This document shows, piece by piece, positions 16,311 to 24,002 of a DNA stretch of 64,000 nt. A program made the translations under genes and the position numbers. The stretch spans positions 1 through 64,000 of the forward strand of contig JAFTIQ010000013.1 of NCBI GenBank assembly GCA_017456805.1. The letters are read 5' to 3'. The notes under the pieces are model-generated. The model was not told where the DNA came from. It did not search any database and saw nothing but the letters and a program-made list of their open reading frames with translations. Position 1 is the stretch's first letter, and each line of letters starts with the position of its first letter. This stretch comes from Lentisphaeria bacterium. GTDB lineage: Bacteria > Verrucomicrobiota > Lentisphaeria > Victivallales > UBA1829.

Positions 16311-19103
16311 TTACTTTACATATTCCATGCCGCCCCGGAATTCCAGCGTATCGAAACAAATCCCCTGTTCTTTCCCACCGTCGAAATTCCGCAGGGAGAT
16401 TTTGCATTTGACCGCTCCCGCCGGAACTCTTCCCTGGCAAACCCCGGTTTTCCATTTTGGACTGCTGCCGAAATAAAAATATTGTCTTTCCGGATCAGGG
16501 ATCTCTTTGTTTTGAGCATTGAAGAACCGGACGTAAACAAACCCTGCTGCCCCTTTATGCCGGAGCGTCAGGGAATAATCTGTATCTGCCTGAACCGTGA
16601 TGAAATCGGAGCTGATCATCACATCTTTTTTATTGACTGCGTTCAACCGGATGCAGAATTTGCCGGAATCCGGCTGATCAGTACAGAGCAAATCTGCCCG
16701 GTTCCAGCCGGGAAGGGATTTCCCCGGGACTGCATTTTCAAAAGAACCATTCGGTAGACGGTTTTCCGGACCGAAGAATTTTACTTTTCCGAAAAATTCC
16801 GGGGAATAGAAATGTCTGTCCAGATGAACAAAGAGTGATTGATAATCGCCTTTCTGGGGATCTCCATGGGTTTGTCTCCGGAAAAGCTGGATCATCAGTT
16901 CCGGCATGGTTTCGAAGGTTGTTTTCAAATCGCTCCAGGGGAAAAAGAGCGTTGTGATATGAGCGTCAGCGGTTCTGCTCTGCTTTAATTTCAGATTGCT
17001 GTTCCAGGTCCAGTCATGAATACCCATATCAATTCCTCTGGTTCCATCGAAAACCTTTCCTCCGGCAGTTATGATGTATTGCCGGTTTTCCTTGCGGTTG
17101 CGGGTGATCAGAAAAATTTCATAGCAATCATCCAGCCACGCATTTCCATCATCCCGTTTTACTGCGTTTGTGACCAGCGTTTTCATATTGGGTTCTTTTG
17201 CAACGATGTGGAGGGCAAGCCCTTTTTGATTCGCCAGTGCATAAAGCGTTGTGCGGTCTTTTGACGGAACGGTTTTTCCATCAATATAATTCAGAACGTA
17301 AGCCCGGGCATGTTTCCAGATCCCGTTGATATCATATTCCATGGGAATCTCTCCGTTTACAAATGCCGCCCCGAAGAATCTGTTTTTGGCTCTGACGGCG
17401 TACATCGGTTTGAAGAATTGTTCTGTTTCGCTCCGGATCAGAGCGATCCGTTTTCCATAAACACTGGCAGGATCACATTTTGCCGCAGCACGTTTCAGCA
17501 GCCCGGTGAAAAGGTCCAGATCCTCTGTTGTGTACATGGCGGCTTCACCGTTTTTCATGAAAATTCTCTCCGCAGCGGTCCAGAATTCTTTCATTTCAGC
17601 TTCCGCCGGACCGTAGAAAAGACGGTAATATTCTTCCAGAACGGATTTCATATCCAGATCCGGATCCCACAAAAGCTGCTGCCGGATATAATCATTGAGA
17701 TGTGTCACCCCCGGAAATGCAAATTGGCCGCGTTTGACGATGGGATCCCCGCCTCCGGCGCAATAAGTTGCTTCACAAAATTCTCCCTGAACACCGACCT
17801 TCCGGTTGAATTGAATATCTTTCTGCATCAGAGCGGGGTAAAAGACCGGCAGACCGCGCAGGGGCGGCGTATGGTTCCACAAGTCATAGGTCCAGACCAG
17901 CAAACCGACTTTTTTTTCGGAAAACCGTTCCATCACACCGGTGATCTCATCCCGGACTTTCGGATCAAGCAGAGACTGTCTGCTGTAACAAACTCTGACC
18001 AGCAGATTGGAAGGCAGATCAAACTCCGGCGCGATCCGGTATGTATCATACGCTCCGCAAACGATCTTTTTATCTGGATATTTTTTTGCCACTTCTTTGG
18101 CGATCTCCGCAACAAAATGAAACACCGCATTGGAAAATTTACCCGTATCTCCGAGATGAGGCGAGGCAAGTTTCTGACAGTCCGGACATTCGCAGATCTT
18201 GAACAGTCCATCCGGCGGCATGACGGGAAACGAGGAATAATCCGGGTGCTGTTCAAAGAATTCACAAATATATTCCGCAAATGCCTTGATCCCGCCCCGG
18301 TTGGTCAGACAGAGATTTCCGGTTCCTTCCGCCCCGGAAAGTCTGGCAAAATCCCGTTGTCCGCCGATCAGGGCAAAATATTCCGGATGTGTCTCCTTAT
18401 ATTTCAACATCCTGCGGAAACTGTGGCAGGTATAATTATTCTTCCCGCCTGCACAAAGACGGTAGAACCAGCGCAGAAATAAAGGGGAAACAGTCTTGAA
18501 ATGAGTCCCGTAAAAATGCCGTTCGGAAAATGCCGGAAAATTGATATATTGAGTGACCGGAAGGGAGAAATCCGGGGATTCCGGAATAATATCTCCCAAT
18601 TCATGCGGCATATAATGCCGGTTCCCTGCATATTTTTCCAGGGATTTATAAACTCCGTTGAGTGTGCCCCGTTCTCCAAAAGCATAATAATGCAGTTGAT
18701 AATTACAGTTCCCGAAGGTATGACCGGCATAGGCTTCATCGGTTTGAGGCTTGTCGCGGCCCGCAATCACAACATATTCGGGGGTCGCTTTGAAAAAATA
18801 TCCATCATAAGGAATCTGCTTTTCAACAGCTCCGAGTTTTTCCGTTTCAGGGGAAAGTCCCAGATATACCGGGATCATCCCAGCCGGAAGCGATGCTTTC
18901 GAAGAGAGAATTACAAGGCTCGCTCCGGTTCGTCTCCGGATCATCTCCTGAAGTTCTTCCCCGGCTTTCCGGGTGGAGATATTCTCATTTTCAAGAACGA
19001 TAACCGCCTTTGCCTTTCCGTTTTTGACCAGAAATACTTCATTTTGAGCGGAAAGAGCAAGACAGCAAAGGATTGTTACTGCAGAAAACAGAAATTTTTT
19101 CAT
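16311..19103 (-). CDS. Secreted DUF4838 glycosidase-like protein with C-terminal CBM-like domains
   Basis: A 930-aa protein with a signal peptide (MKKFLFSAVTILCCLALSAQ). Residues 25-130 form an alpha-glucuronidase/GH20-type N-terminal domain. The central TIM-barrel-like part is DUF4838, with HGFSD-independent landmarks such as PPDGLFKICECPDC and VWTYDLWNH. Residues ~620-760 look like a CBM9-type sugar-binding module. The last ~150 (starting LPNGSFENA) look like a CBM4/9-type fold. DUF4838 proteins are abundant in Lentisphaerota and Planctomycetota and are presumed polysaccharide hydrolases; substrate unknown. AGGAGG lies 9 nt before the ATG, with a promoter further upstream. It is a single-gene unit. 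Confidence 0.85.
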   Translation of the reverse strand: MKKFLFSAVTILCCLALSAQNEVFLVKNGKAKAVIVLENENISTRKAGEELQEMIRRRTGASLVILSSKASLPAGMIPVYLGLSPETEKLGAVEKQIPYDGYFFKATPEYVVIAGRDKPQTDEAYAGHTFGNCNYQLHYYAFGERGTLNGVYKSLEKYAGNRHYMPHELGDIIPESPDFSLPVTQYINFPAFSERHFYGTHFKTVSPLFLRWFYRLCAGGKNNYTCHSFRRMLKYKETHPEYFALIGGQRDFARLSGAEGTGNLCLTNRGGIKAFAEYICEFFEQHPDYSSFPVMPPDGLFKICECPDCQKLASPHLGDTGKFSNAVFHFVAEIAKEVAKKYPDKKIVCGAYDTYRIAPEFDLPSNLLVRVCYSRQSLLDPKVRDEITGVMERFSEKKVGLLVWTYDLWNHTPPLRGLPVFYPALMQKDIQFNRKVGVQGEFCEATYCAGGGDPIVKRGQFAFPGVTHLNDYIRQQLLWDPDLDMKSVLEEYYRLFYGPAEAEMKEFWTAAERIFMKNGEAAMYTTEDLDLFTGLLKRAAAKCDPASVYGKRIALIRSETEQFFKPMYAVRAKNRFFGAAFVNGEIPMEYDINGIWKHARAYVLNYIDGKTVPSKDRTTLYALANQKGLALHIVAKEPNMKTLVTNAVKRDDGNAWLDDCYEIFLITRNRKENRQYIITAGGKVFDGTRGIDMGIHDWTWNSNLKLKQSRTADAHITTLFFPWSDLKTTFETMPELMIQLFRRQTHGDPQKGDYQSLFVHLDRHFYSPEFFGKVKFFGPENRLPNGSFENAVPGKSLPGWNRADLLCTDQPDSGKFCIRLNAVNKKDVMISSDFITVQADTDYSLTLRHKGAAGFVYVRFFNAQNKEIPDPERQYFYFGSSPKWKTGVCQGRVPAGAVKCKISLRNFDGGKEQGICFDTLEFRGGMEYVK

Positions 19104-19129
19104 TGATCCAACCTCCTGATATTTTCTTC

Positions 19130-19159
19130 AACATAGCGTGCGGTACACAATCCTGTCAA
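19130..19159 (-). promoter_or_regulatory. Promoter of the DUF4838 gene
   Basis: Minus strand: TTGACA (19159-19154), 18 nt, TATGTT (19135-19130). The rest of the 325-nt divergent gap (19104-19428) is AT-rich and holds the opposite promoter at 19368 and nothing else I recognise. Confidence 0.5.
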
Positions 19160-19367
19160 GCAGGTTTCACGATTTTTTTTGAAAAATACCGGATTTTTTC
19201 AGCGAATGGTTTTCGCTTCGCTGCATAATTTTGCAGGGACAATACAGTTTGACTCTTATTCTGTCAGCTGCCGGAAAATGCAAGCGGGAAATCTTTATGA
19301 CGTCTGTCACAAACCATCGAAGAAGGTAAAAGAATCCGTAAAAAAGCGATAAAATTATTTTTTTTTA

Positions 19368-19396
19368 TTGAATTTATTCAATATCAGATATATAGT
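19368..19396 (+). promoter_or_regulatory. Promoter of the TIR-FGE gene
   Basis: TTGAAT (19368-19373), 17 nt, TATAGT (19391-19396). AAGGATG lies just before the start codon at 19429. Confidence 0.45.
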
Positions 19397-19428
19397 ACCT
19401 AAACTTTATTTTATAATAAGGATGTACT

Positions 19429-21669
19429 ATGGCTCGAATTCAATGTAAAATGTGCGGCGGCGAACTTGATCTCCCCGAAAATGTAACATACGGGACCTGT
19501 TGTTACTGCGGGCTTAAAATAACACTTCCGAAAGTCTCCGATGAACGGTTGGAAAATCTTTATAACCGGGCAGAACACTTCCGCCGGATCAATGATTATT
19601 CAAAAGCTGTGAAAGCTTATGAAGAATTTATCACCGCAAACCCGGAAGATTCTGAGGCATATTGGGGACTCGTCCTTTCCCGTTATGGAATCGAATATGT
19701 GGAGGATCCCGCAAGTCATGAACGCATTCCCACTTGCCATCGCGTAAGTTACGAATCCATTCTTGCTGATGCCGACTATCTTTCTGCGTTGGAATATGCC
19801 GGATATGCTGAACGGCAGATCTATGAAACCGAAGCCAAACGCATTGCGGAAATCCAGAAGGGAATTCTCGCAATTTCTTCTCAGGAACAGCCTTTTGACG
19901 TGTTCATCTGCTATAAAGAATCCGATGATTATGGACGACGCACCAAAGATTCTGTCGTTGCTCAGGATTTGTATTATTCCCTGACCGATGCCGGATACAA
20001 AGTCTTTTTCTCCAAAATTACGCTGGAATCCAAGCTTGGACAAAAATACGAACCGTATATTTTTGCCGCATTGAACTCTGCCAAAGTGATGTTGGTTGTT
20101 GGCTCGAAAAAAGAATATTTCGAAGCCGTCTGGGTTCGGAATGAGTGGTCCCGCTATCTGGAATTGATAAAAAAAGACCGGAAACGTCTGTTGATTCCAT
20201 GTTACAAGGATATGGATGCCTACGATATTCCGGAGGAATTGTCATTATTTCAAGCGCAGGACATGGGAAAAATTGGTTTTGTGCAGGATGTTTTGCGTGG
20301 GATTCAGAAAGTTTGCAAAAAAGAGGAATCTAAACCGGAGACAGGGGGCAATACCTCTGCGGCAGCCTTGCTGACCCGTGCAGAAATCATGATTTCCGCT
20401 GGAGATTTTGAGAATGCGAAATCCTATTTGCAGCGTTTTCTGGATCAGGATCCCAAAAATGGCTGGGGCTATTTCAACCTGATTCTTGCAGAAATGAAAT
20501 TGTCTGACAAAAAAATGTTGGTCAAATTTCCGAATATCCGGCTTATCCCAAATTTCAAACTTGCAGAACAGTTTGCCAATGAAAAATTGAAAAAAGTCCT
20601 GAATGAAATTATTCATGAACAGGAGGAAATCAAGCGGGTAGTGGAAGAACAGCGCAGATTGGCAGAAGAGCAGCGAAAAGCGGAAGAGGAACGCCGTCGG
20701 TTGGAAGCCGCAAGAGCCGCTTGGATGCTGGAGCAGGAACGCAAAAAGCAGACGAAAATTAGATTATGCGTGCTGGGAATAATCATTCTGATTATAGGAA
20801 TCATCGTGGCTGTCACTTCTGCCCGCATGGAGGCAGTACGCAAAGCCGAAGCAGCCCGCATTGAGGCAGAACGCAAAGCCGAAGCAGCCCGCATTGAGGC
20901 AGAACGGGCACAGCTGAGGGCACAGCTGAGGGCACAGCTGTGCCCTCAGCTTGAAGCTTCAGGATTTGAAGCTTTACCGCTTCCTCAGGGAAAGAATCTT
21001 GAAATGGTTAAGATCCAAGCTGGAAGTTTTCAGCGGAGAGGTTATACTGTTACATTGACCAAACCTTTCTATTTAGGGAAATATGAAGTAACCCAGGCAC
21101 AATGGCAAGCGGTGATGGGAAGCAATCCATCAAGATTCAAAGGAGATAACCTTCCGGTAGAAAACGTTTCCTGGGATGATGCGAAAGAATTTTGCAAAAA
21201 GCTTAATGAAATTTATGCGGATAAGCTTCCTGCAGGATATCAGTTTGATCTTCCGACAGAAGCGCAATGGGAATATGCATGTCGTGCAGGGACAACGACA
21301 GATTTGAATAATGGGAAAAATTTGACATCAGAGTGGGGCGAATGTTCTAATTTGAATGAAGTTGCATGGTATAATCAGAACTCCGGCAATAAAATTCATG
21401 AAGTTGGACAAAAGCGAGCCAACGCTTGGGGCCTTTATGATATGCATGGGAACGTATGGGAATGGTGCCGTGATTGGTGTGAAGCTTATCCCGGTGAATC
21501 TGTTACGGATCCAGTAGGACCGTCGTCTGGCTCGAACCGCGTAATGCGCGGCGGCAGTTGGCGCAGCTACACGCACTCCTGTCGGTCTGCGGATCGGAGT
21601 ACCTACGATCCGTTGTTCCGGGGCAACTACGGCCGCGGGTTCCGCCTCGCGCTGGTGCCGATTCAGTGA
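19429..21669 (+). CDS. Zinc ribbon - TIR - coiled coil - membrane - FGE (SUMF1/C-type lectin fold) fusion
   Basis: A 746-aa multidomain protein. In order: a zinc ribbon (C6-x2-C9 and C24-x2-C27); a TPR-like helical part (40-150); a TIR domain (156-290) with FDVFICYKESD and WVRNEW, where Glu239 aligns with the catalytic Glu of NAD-cleaving TIRs; a second helical repeat (312-385); a charged coiled coil (390-440); one membrane helix (446-462); a repetitive linker (465-510); and an FGE-sulfatase domain (515-746) with YEVTQAQW, LPTEAQWEYACRAG and GNVWEWC. The first 300 residues resemble TIR proteins known from gut Firmicutes. The FGE end (RGGSW...CRSA.R...GFRL) matches both ordinary FGE proteins and DGR targets. 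Likely role: ligand-sensing FGE outside, TIR effector inside. Flanked by unrelated genes. Confidence 0.85.
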   Translation: MARIQCKMCGGELDLPENVTYGTCCYCGLKITLPKVSDERLENLYNRAEHFRRINDYSKAVKAYEEFITANPEDSEAYWGLVLSRYGIEYVEDPASHERIPTCHRVSYESILADADYLSALEYAGYAERQIYETEAKRIAEIQKGILAISSQEQPFDVFICYKESDDYGRRTKDSVVAQDLYYSLTDAGYKVFFSKITLESKLGQKYEPYIFAALNSAKVMLVVGSKKEYFEAVWVRNEWSRYLELIKKDRKRLLIPCYKDMDAYDIPEELSLFQAQDMGKIGFVQDVLRGIQKVCKKEESKPETGGNTSAAALLTRAEIMISAGDFENAKSYLQRFLDQDPKNGWGYFNLILAEMKLSDKKMLVKFPNIRLIPNFKLAEQFANEKLKKVLNEIIHEQEEIKRVVEEQRRLAEEQRKAEEERRRLEAARAAWMLEQERKKQTKIRLCVLGIIILIIGIIVAVTSARMEAVRKAEAARIEAERKAEAARIEAERAQLRAQLRAQLCPQLEASGFEALPLPQGKNLEMVKIQAGSFQRRGYTVTLTKPFYLGKYEVTQAQWQAVMGSNPSRFKGDNLPVENVSWDDAKEFCKKLNEIYADKLPAGYQFDLPTEAQWEYACRAGTTTDLNNGKNLTSEWGECSNLNEVAWYNQNSGNKIHEVGQKRANAWGLYDMHGNVWEWCRDWCEAYPGESVTDPVGPSSGSNRVMRGGSWRSYTHSCRSADRSTYDPLFRGNYGRGFRLALVPIQ
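20839..20904 (+). repeat. Exact tandem 33-bp duplication inside the TIR-FGE gene
   Basis: Two identical 33-bp units (20839-20871 and 20872-20904) encode RKAEAARIEAE twice. They keep the reading frame and lengthen the helical linker after the membrane helix. Confidence 0.95.
20906..20951 (+). repeat. 12-bp tandem repeat ending in a 28-bp perfect palindrome
   Basis: GGGCACAGCTGA occurs three times (the third ends in T) at 20906-20941, encoding AQLR units. Bases 20924-20951 are a perfect palindrome: AGCTGAGGGCACAG followed by its exact reverse complement. The structure sits at the join between linker and FGE domain. Confidence 0.95.
21532..21669 (+). other. Candidate DGR-type variable region (FGE C-terminus)
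   Basis: The last ~45 codons become clearly GC-richer than the gene before them. Between Trp711 and Phe738, conserved codons (C718, R719, S720, A721, R723, P728, R731, G737) alternate with 18 non-conserved ones, and 16 of those end in C or T (all can derive from AAC or AAT by changing only A); acg and ttg are the exceptions. A GC-rich tail follows, then a short CCGGC-AGA-GCCGG hairpin at 21691-21703, where a homing-initiation signal would lie. No template repeat or reverse transcriptase is in the window. Confidence 0.45.
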
Positions 21670-21689
21670 GGTTTGTCAGGCGTTGCGTT

Positions 21690-22027
21690 CCCGGCAGAGC
21701 CGGAGGGATGGGCGCACACGCTAAGGATTGGCTGGGGAGAACGGACGAAAACGGACAGAAACGGTTCAGAACGGTGGATGCGCCGGGGTGCCCGGGGAAA
21801 AGCTCTCCGTTGCTTTCCGTTTTCCACCGTTGATTCCTGTTCCCTTCCGTTTTTCCCGGCAGAGCCGAAGGGATGGGCTCACTCGCTAATGATTGGCTGG
21901 GGAACTGGGAATACTGGGCGTTCTGGGATTACTGGGAGCTCTGGGAGTTTTTTGCGCCGGGGTGCCCGGGGAATGGCTCTCCGTTGCTTTCCGTTTTCCA
22001 CCGTTGATTCCTGTTCCCTTCCGTTTT
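21690..22027 (+). repeat. Two-copy GC-rich tandem repeat with different internal microrepeats
   Basis: Copy A (21690-21854) and copy B (21855-22027) share a first block (CCCGGCAGAGCCG... to GGCTGGGGA) and a last block of about 79 nt, 55 of them identical in a row (21802 and 21976 onward). Between the blocks, A carries ACGG every 10 nt (21741, 21751, 21761, 21771) and B carries GGG every 9 nt (21907, 21916, 21925, 21934, 21943). A third copy begins and breaks off at about 22028. No convincing gene lies in 21670-22085. Confidence 0.9.
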
Positions 22028-22085
22028 TCCGGCAGGGGTTTTTAACTGAAACATAATAAAAAAGCGATATTTTTTCAGAAAAAAT

Positions 22086-22114
22086 TTGACAAATCAGTGT
22101 TTTGGGTGTACATT
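22086..22114 (+). promoter_or_regulatory. Promoter of the prs operon
   Basis: Perfect TTGACA (22086-22091), 17 nt, TACATT (22109-22114). Predicted start of transcription near 22121, giving a leader of almost 200 nt. Confidence 0.65.
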
Positions 22115-22158
22115 ATAAGACCAGAAATTATAGTAATGAGCCTTGATCCGGAAAGGAT

Positions 22159-22212
22159 ATGAAGTCTGCGAGCTTGAAAATGAATCGTAAGATTCTGCAG
22201 ACAAACCCATAA
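22159..22212 (+). CDS. Possible 17-codon leader peptide ahead of prs
   Basis: AAAGGA precedes an ATG at 22159 that opens 17 codons (MKSASLKMNRKILQTNP) and a TAA. The codons overlap an inverted repeat, GTCTGC (22164-22169) with GCAGAC (22197-22202). No match to a known leader peptide; it could be chance. Confidence 0.25.
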   Translation: MKSASLKMNRKILQTNP

Positions 22213-22226
22213 GGTCATATCAAAAG

Positions 22227-22257
22227 CCTGGTTTGCATATTGGTGGTGCGAACCTGG
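22227..22257 (+). promoter_or_regulatory. Hairpin in the prs leader
   Basis: CCTGGTTTGC and GCGAACCTGG form a 10-bp stem with one mismatch and one G-T pair around an 11-nt loop, 60 nt before the prs start. It has no T-run, so it is not a plain terminator. Confidence 0.45.
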
Positions 22258-22316
22258 AATTTCCCTTCAAGACTCGAGAAGAAGAAACACCTTTTTATGG
22301 AGGCCATGAAGGGAAA

Positions 22317-23288
22317 ATGAGAAGCAGCACAGAAATCAGGCTTTACAGCGGCACCGCGAACCCCGAACTTTCGGAGGCAATTGCAAAGCATCTGCATGTT
22401 GAGCTTGGCCATGCAACAATCCAACGCTTCCCTGATGGAGAAATTTTCGTTCAGTACACCGATAATCTGCGGAATGCAGATATGTACATCGTTCAGCCGA
22501 CCTGCTGTCCGGCAAATGAAAACCTGATGGAACTTCTGATCATGATTGATGCTGCGAAACGCGCTTCTGCAGCACGGATCACCGCAGTTCTTCCCTATTA
22601 CGGGTATGCACGTCAGGACAGAAAAGACCGTCCCCGTGTGCCGATCACCGCGAAACTGGTTGCAAATCTTCTGACCAAGGCCGGAGCAAACCGTGTTCTT
22701 GCAATGGATTTGCATTGTCAGCAGATCCAGGGATTCTTTGATATTCCTGTGGATCATGTTTATGCATCCCCGATTCTGATCAAATATCTTCGGACACAGG
22801 CGCATGTCGGTCCGGATTCTGTTGTTGTTTCCCCCGACTCCGGAAGTGTCAAGATGGCGCACTCCTTTGCGGATAAGCTGAACTGCGGTTTTGCAGTTGT
22901 GGCGAAACGCCGTGTTGATGCGACCACTGTTGAATCTTCTCACCTTGTCGGAGATGTGAAAGGCCGCAACTGTATTATTACGGATGATATGACTTCTACT
23001 GCCGGAACGCTTTGCGGAGCTGCCGAGCTTCTGAAGCGGGAAGGAGCAAAGAAGGTTTATGCTGTTGTTTCCCACTCTCTTCTGAATGAAAAGGGGATGG
23101 AAAAACTGAACAACAGTCCGATTGAAGAATTGATTACGACGAATACAGTTCCCCAGACAGTTCATGGGGATAAACTGAAAGTTCTCTGTACTGCGCCGAT
23201 GTTTGCGGAAGCGATCAAGAGAATTCACCACAGCGAATCCATCTCCTGTCTGTTCCGGGATGATTCGATGACAGATAATCTGCTTTAA
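22317..23288 (+). CDS. prs: Ribose-phosphate pyrophosphokinase (PRPP synthase)
   Basis: A 323-aa enzyme making PRPP from ribose 5-phosphate and ATP, feeding purine, pyrimidine, His, Trp and NAD synthesis. Family signatures are seen: RFPDGE, YYGYARQDRK (ATP site), DLHCQQIQGFFDIPVDH (cation/PRPP signature) and the PRPP loop TDDMTSTAGT, where the family usually has VDDMIDTAGT. The ATG at 22317 gives the standard N-terminus (IRLYSGTANPEL); GGAGG lies 13 nt upstream and GAAGGG only 3 nt, so the ribosome site is unusual. First gene of prs-rplY-pth, behind its own promoter and structured leader. Confidence 0.95.
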   Translation: MRSSTEIRLYSGTANPELSEAIAKHLHVELGHATIQRFPDGEIFVQYTDNLRNADMYIVQPTCCPANENLMELLIMIDAAKRASAARITAVLPYYGYARQDRKDRPRVPITAKLVANLLTKAGANRVLAMDLHCQQIQGFFDIPVDHVYASPILIKYLRTQAHVGPDSVVVSPDSGSVKMAHSFADKLNCGFAVVAKRRVDATTVESSHLVGDVKGRNCIITDDMTSTAGTLCGAAELLKREGAKKVYAVVSHSLLNEKGMEKLNNSPIEELITTNTVPQTVHGDKLKVLCTAPMFAEAIKRIHHSESISCLFRDDSMTDNLL

Positions 23289-23321
23289 GGTAAAGCAATT
23301 TCATAAACGAAAGGATACATA

Positions 23322-23981
23322 ATGGCAACAACGAAACATGTGCTCAACGTGACTTCCCGCGCTGCAAAAGGCAGCAATGAAGCCCGCCGTGTCAGAGCAA
23401 AGGGAATGATCCCTGCTGTTGTTTACAGCAAAAACACCACTCCGAAGAACGTTGCAGTTCAGATGTCTGAATGGGAATCTCTCCAGAAATTTGAATTCAA
23501 TCTGGTTTCCCTGATGGAAGACGGAGCTGAAACCCTGGTTCTGGTGAAAGAAGTTCAGAACAACTTTATCAAAGGCAAAGCAAGCCACATTGACTTCCTT
23601 GCAGTTGATATGACCAAACCCATCGTTGCAACTGTTCCTCTTCATCGCGGACATGCTGATCCTGTTGGATGCGGCAAAGGCGGTATGCTGGAAGAATATG
23701 TCCACGAAATCGAAGTGGAATGTCTCCCCAGCGCACTTCCTGAAGCAATTGTTGCAGACATCTCCGGTGTTGAACTTGGCGCAGCCTTCCGCGTTCGTGA
23801 TCTTGCTCTTCCCGAAGGCGTTGCAGCAAAGACCAACGGCGATGTGACCCTGTTCGCAGTGGTTGATCCCGCAGCTGTCAAAGAAGATGCTCCCGCAGAA
23901 GCTGGTGCAAATGAACCCGAAGTGATCGGCGAAAAAGAGAAAGCGGAACGTGCCGCTGCTCGTGAAGCCGCAAAGAAATAA
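23322..23981 (+). CDS. rplY: 50S ribosomal protein L25 (bL25, CTC form)
   Basis: A 219-aa bL25 of the long CTC type: an N-terminal 5S-rRNA-binding barrel (SRAAKGSNEARRVRAKGMIPAVVYS region, shown by RRVRAKGMIPAVVY) and a C-terminal TL5-like domain ending in an Ala/Glu/Lys tail. AAAGGA precedes the ATG. It stands 33 nt after prs and before pth, the common prs-rplY-pth order. Confidence 0.95.
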   Translation: MATTKHVLNVTSRAAKGSNEARRVRAKGMIPAVVYSKNTTPKNVAVQMSEWESLQKFEFNLVSLMEDGAETLVLVKEVQNNFIKGKASHIDFLAVDMTKPIVATVPLHRGHADPVGCGKGGMLEEYVHEIEVECLPSALPEAIVADISGVELGAAFRVRDLALPEGVAAKTNGDVTLFAVVDPAAVKEDAPAEAGANEPEVIGEKEKAERAAAREAAKK

Positions 23982-24002
23982 GATTTTGGGAATCGCTTGA
24001 GC

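Noticed and set aside
21690..22027. CRISPR array
   Set aside because: Only two units of about 165-174 bp; blocks and cores do not have the size or number of CRISPR repeats and spacers, and no cas gene is present.
21673..22056. A 127-codon open frame from a TTG that runs through both copies of the tandem repeat
   Set aside because: No ribosome site, no resemblance to any family, and the two cores give unrelated residues; the frame stays open mainly because the sequence is GC-rich and both repeat lengths are multiples of three.
19429..22316. Complete DGR cassette (template repeat, reverse transcriptase, accessory gene) in this window
   Set aside because: I looked for a second copy of the variable stretch on both strands and for reverse-transcriptase motifs and saw neither; only the target-like gene is here.
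22121..22316. Known riboswitch in the prs leader
   Set aside because: The conserved cores of the purine, PRPP/ppGpp (ykkC-type) and other common classes are not visible.
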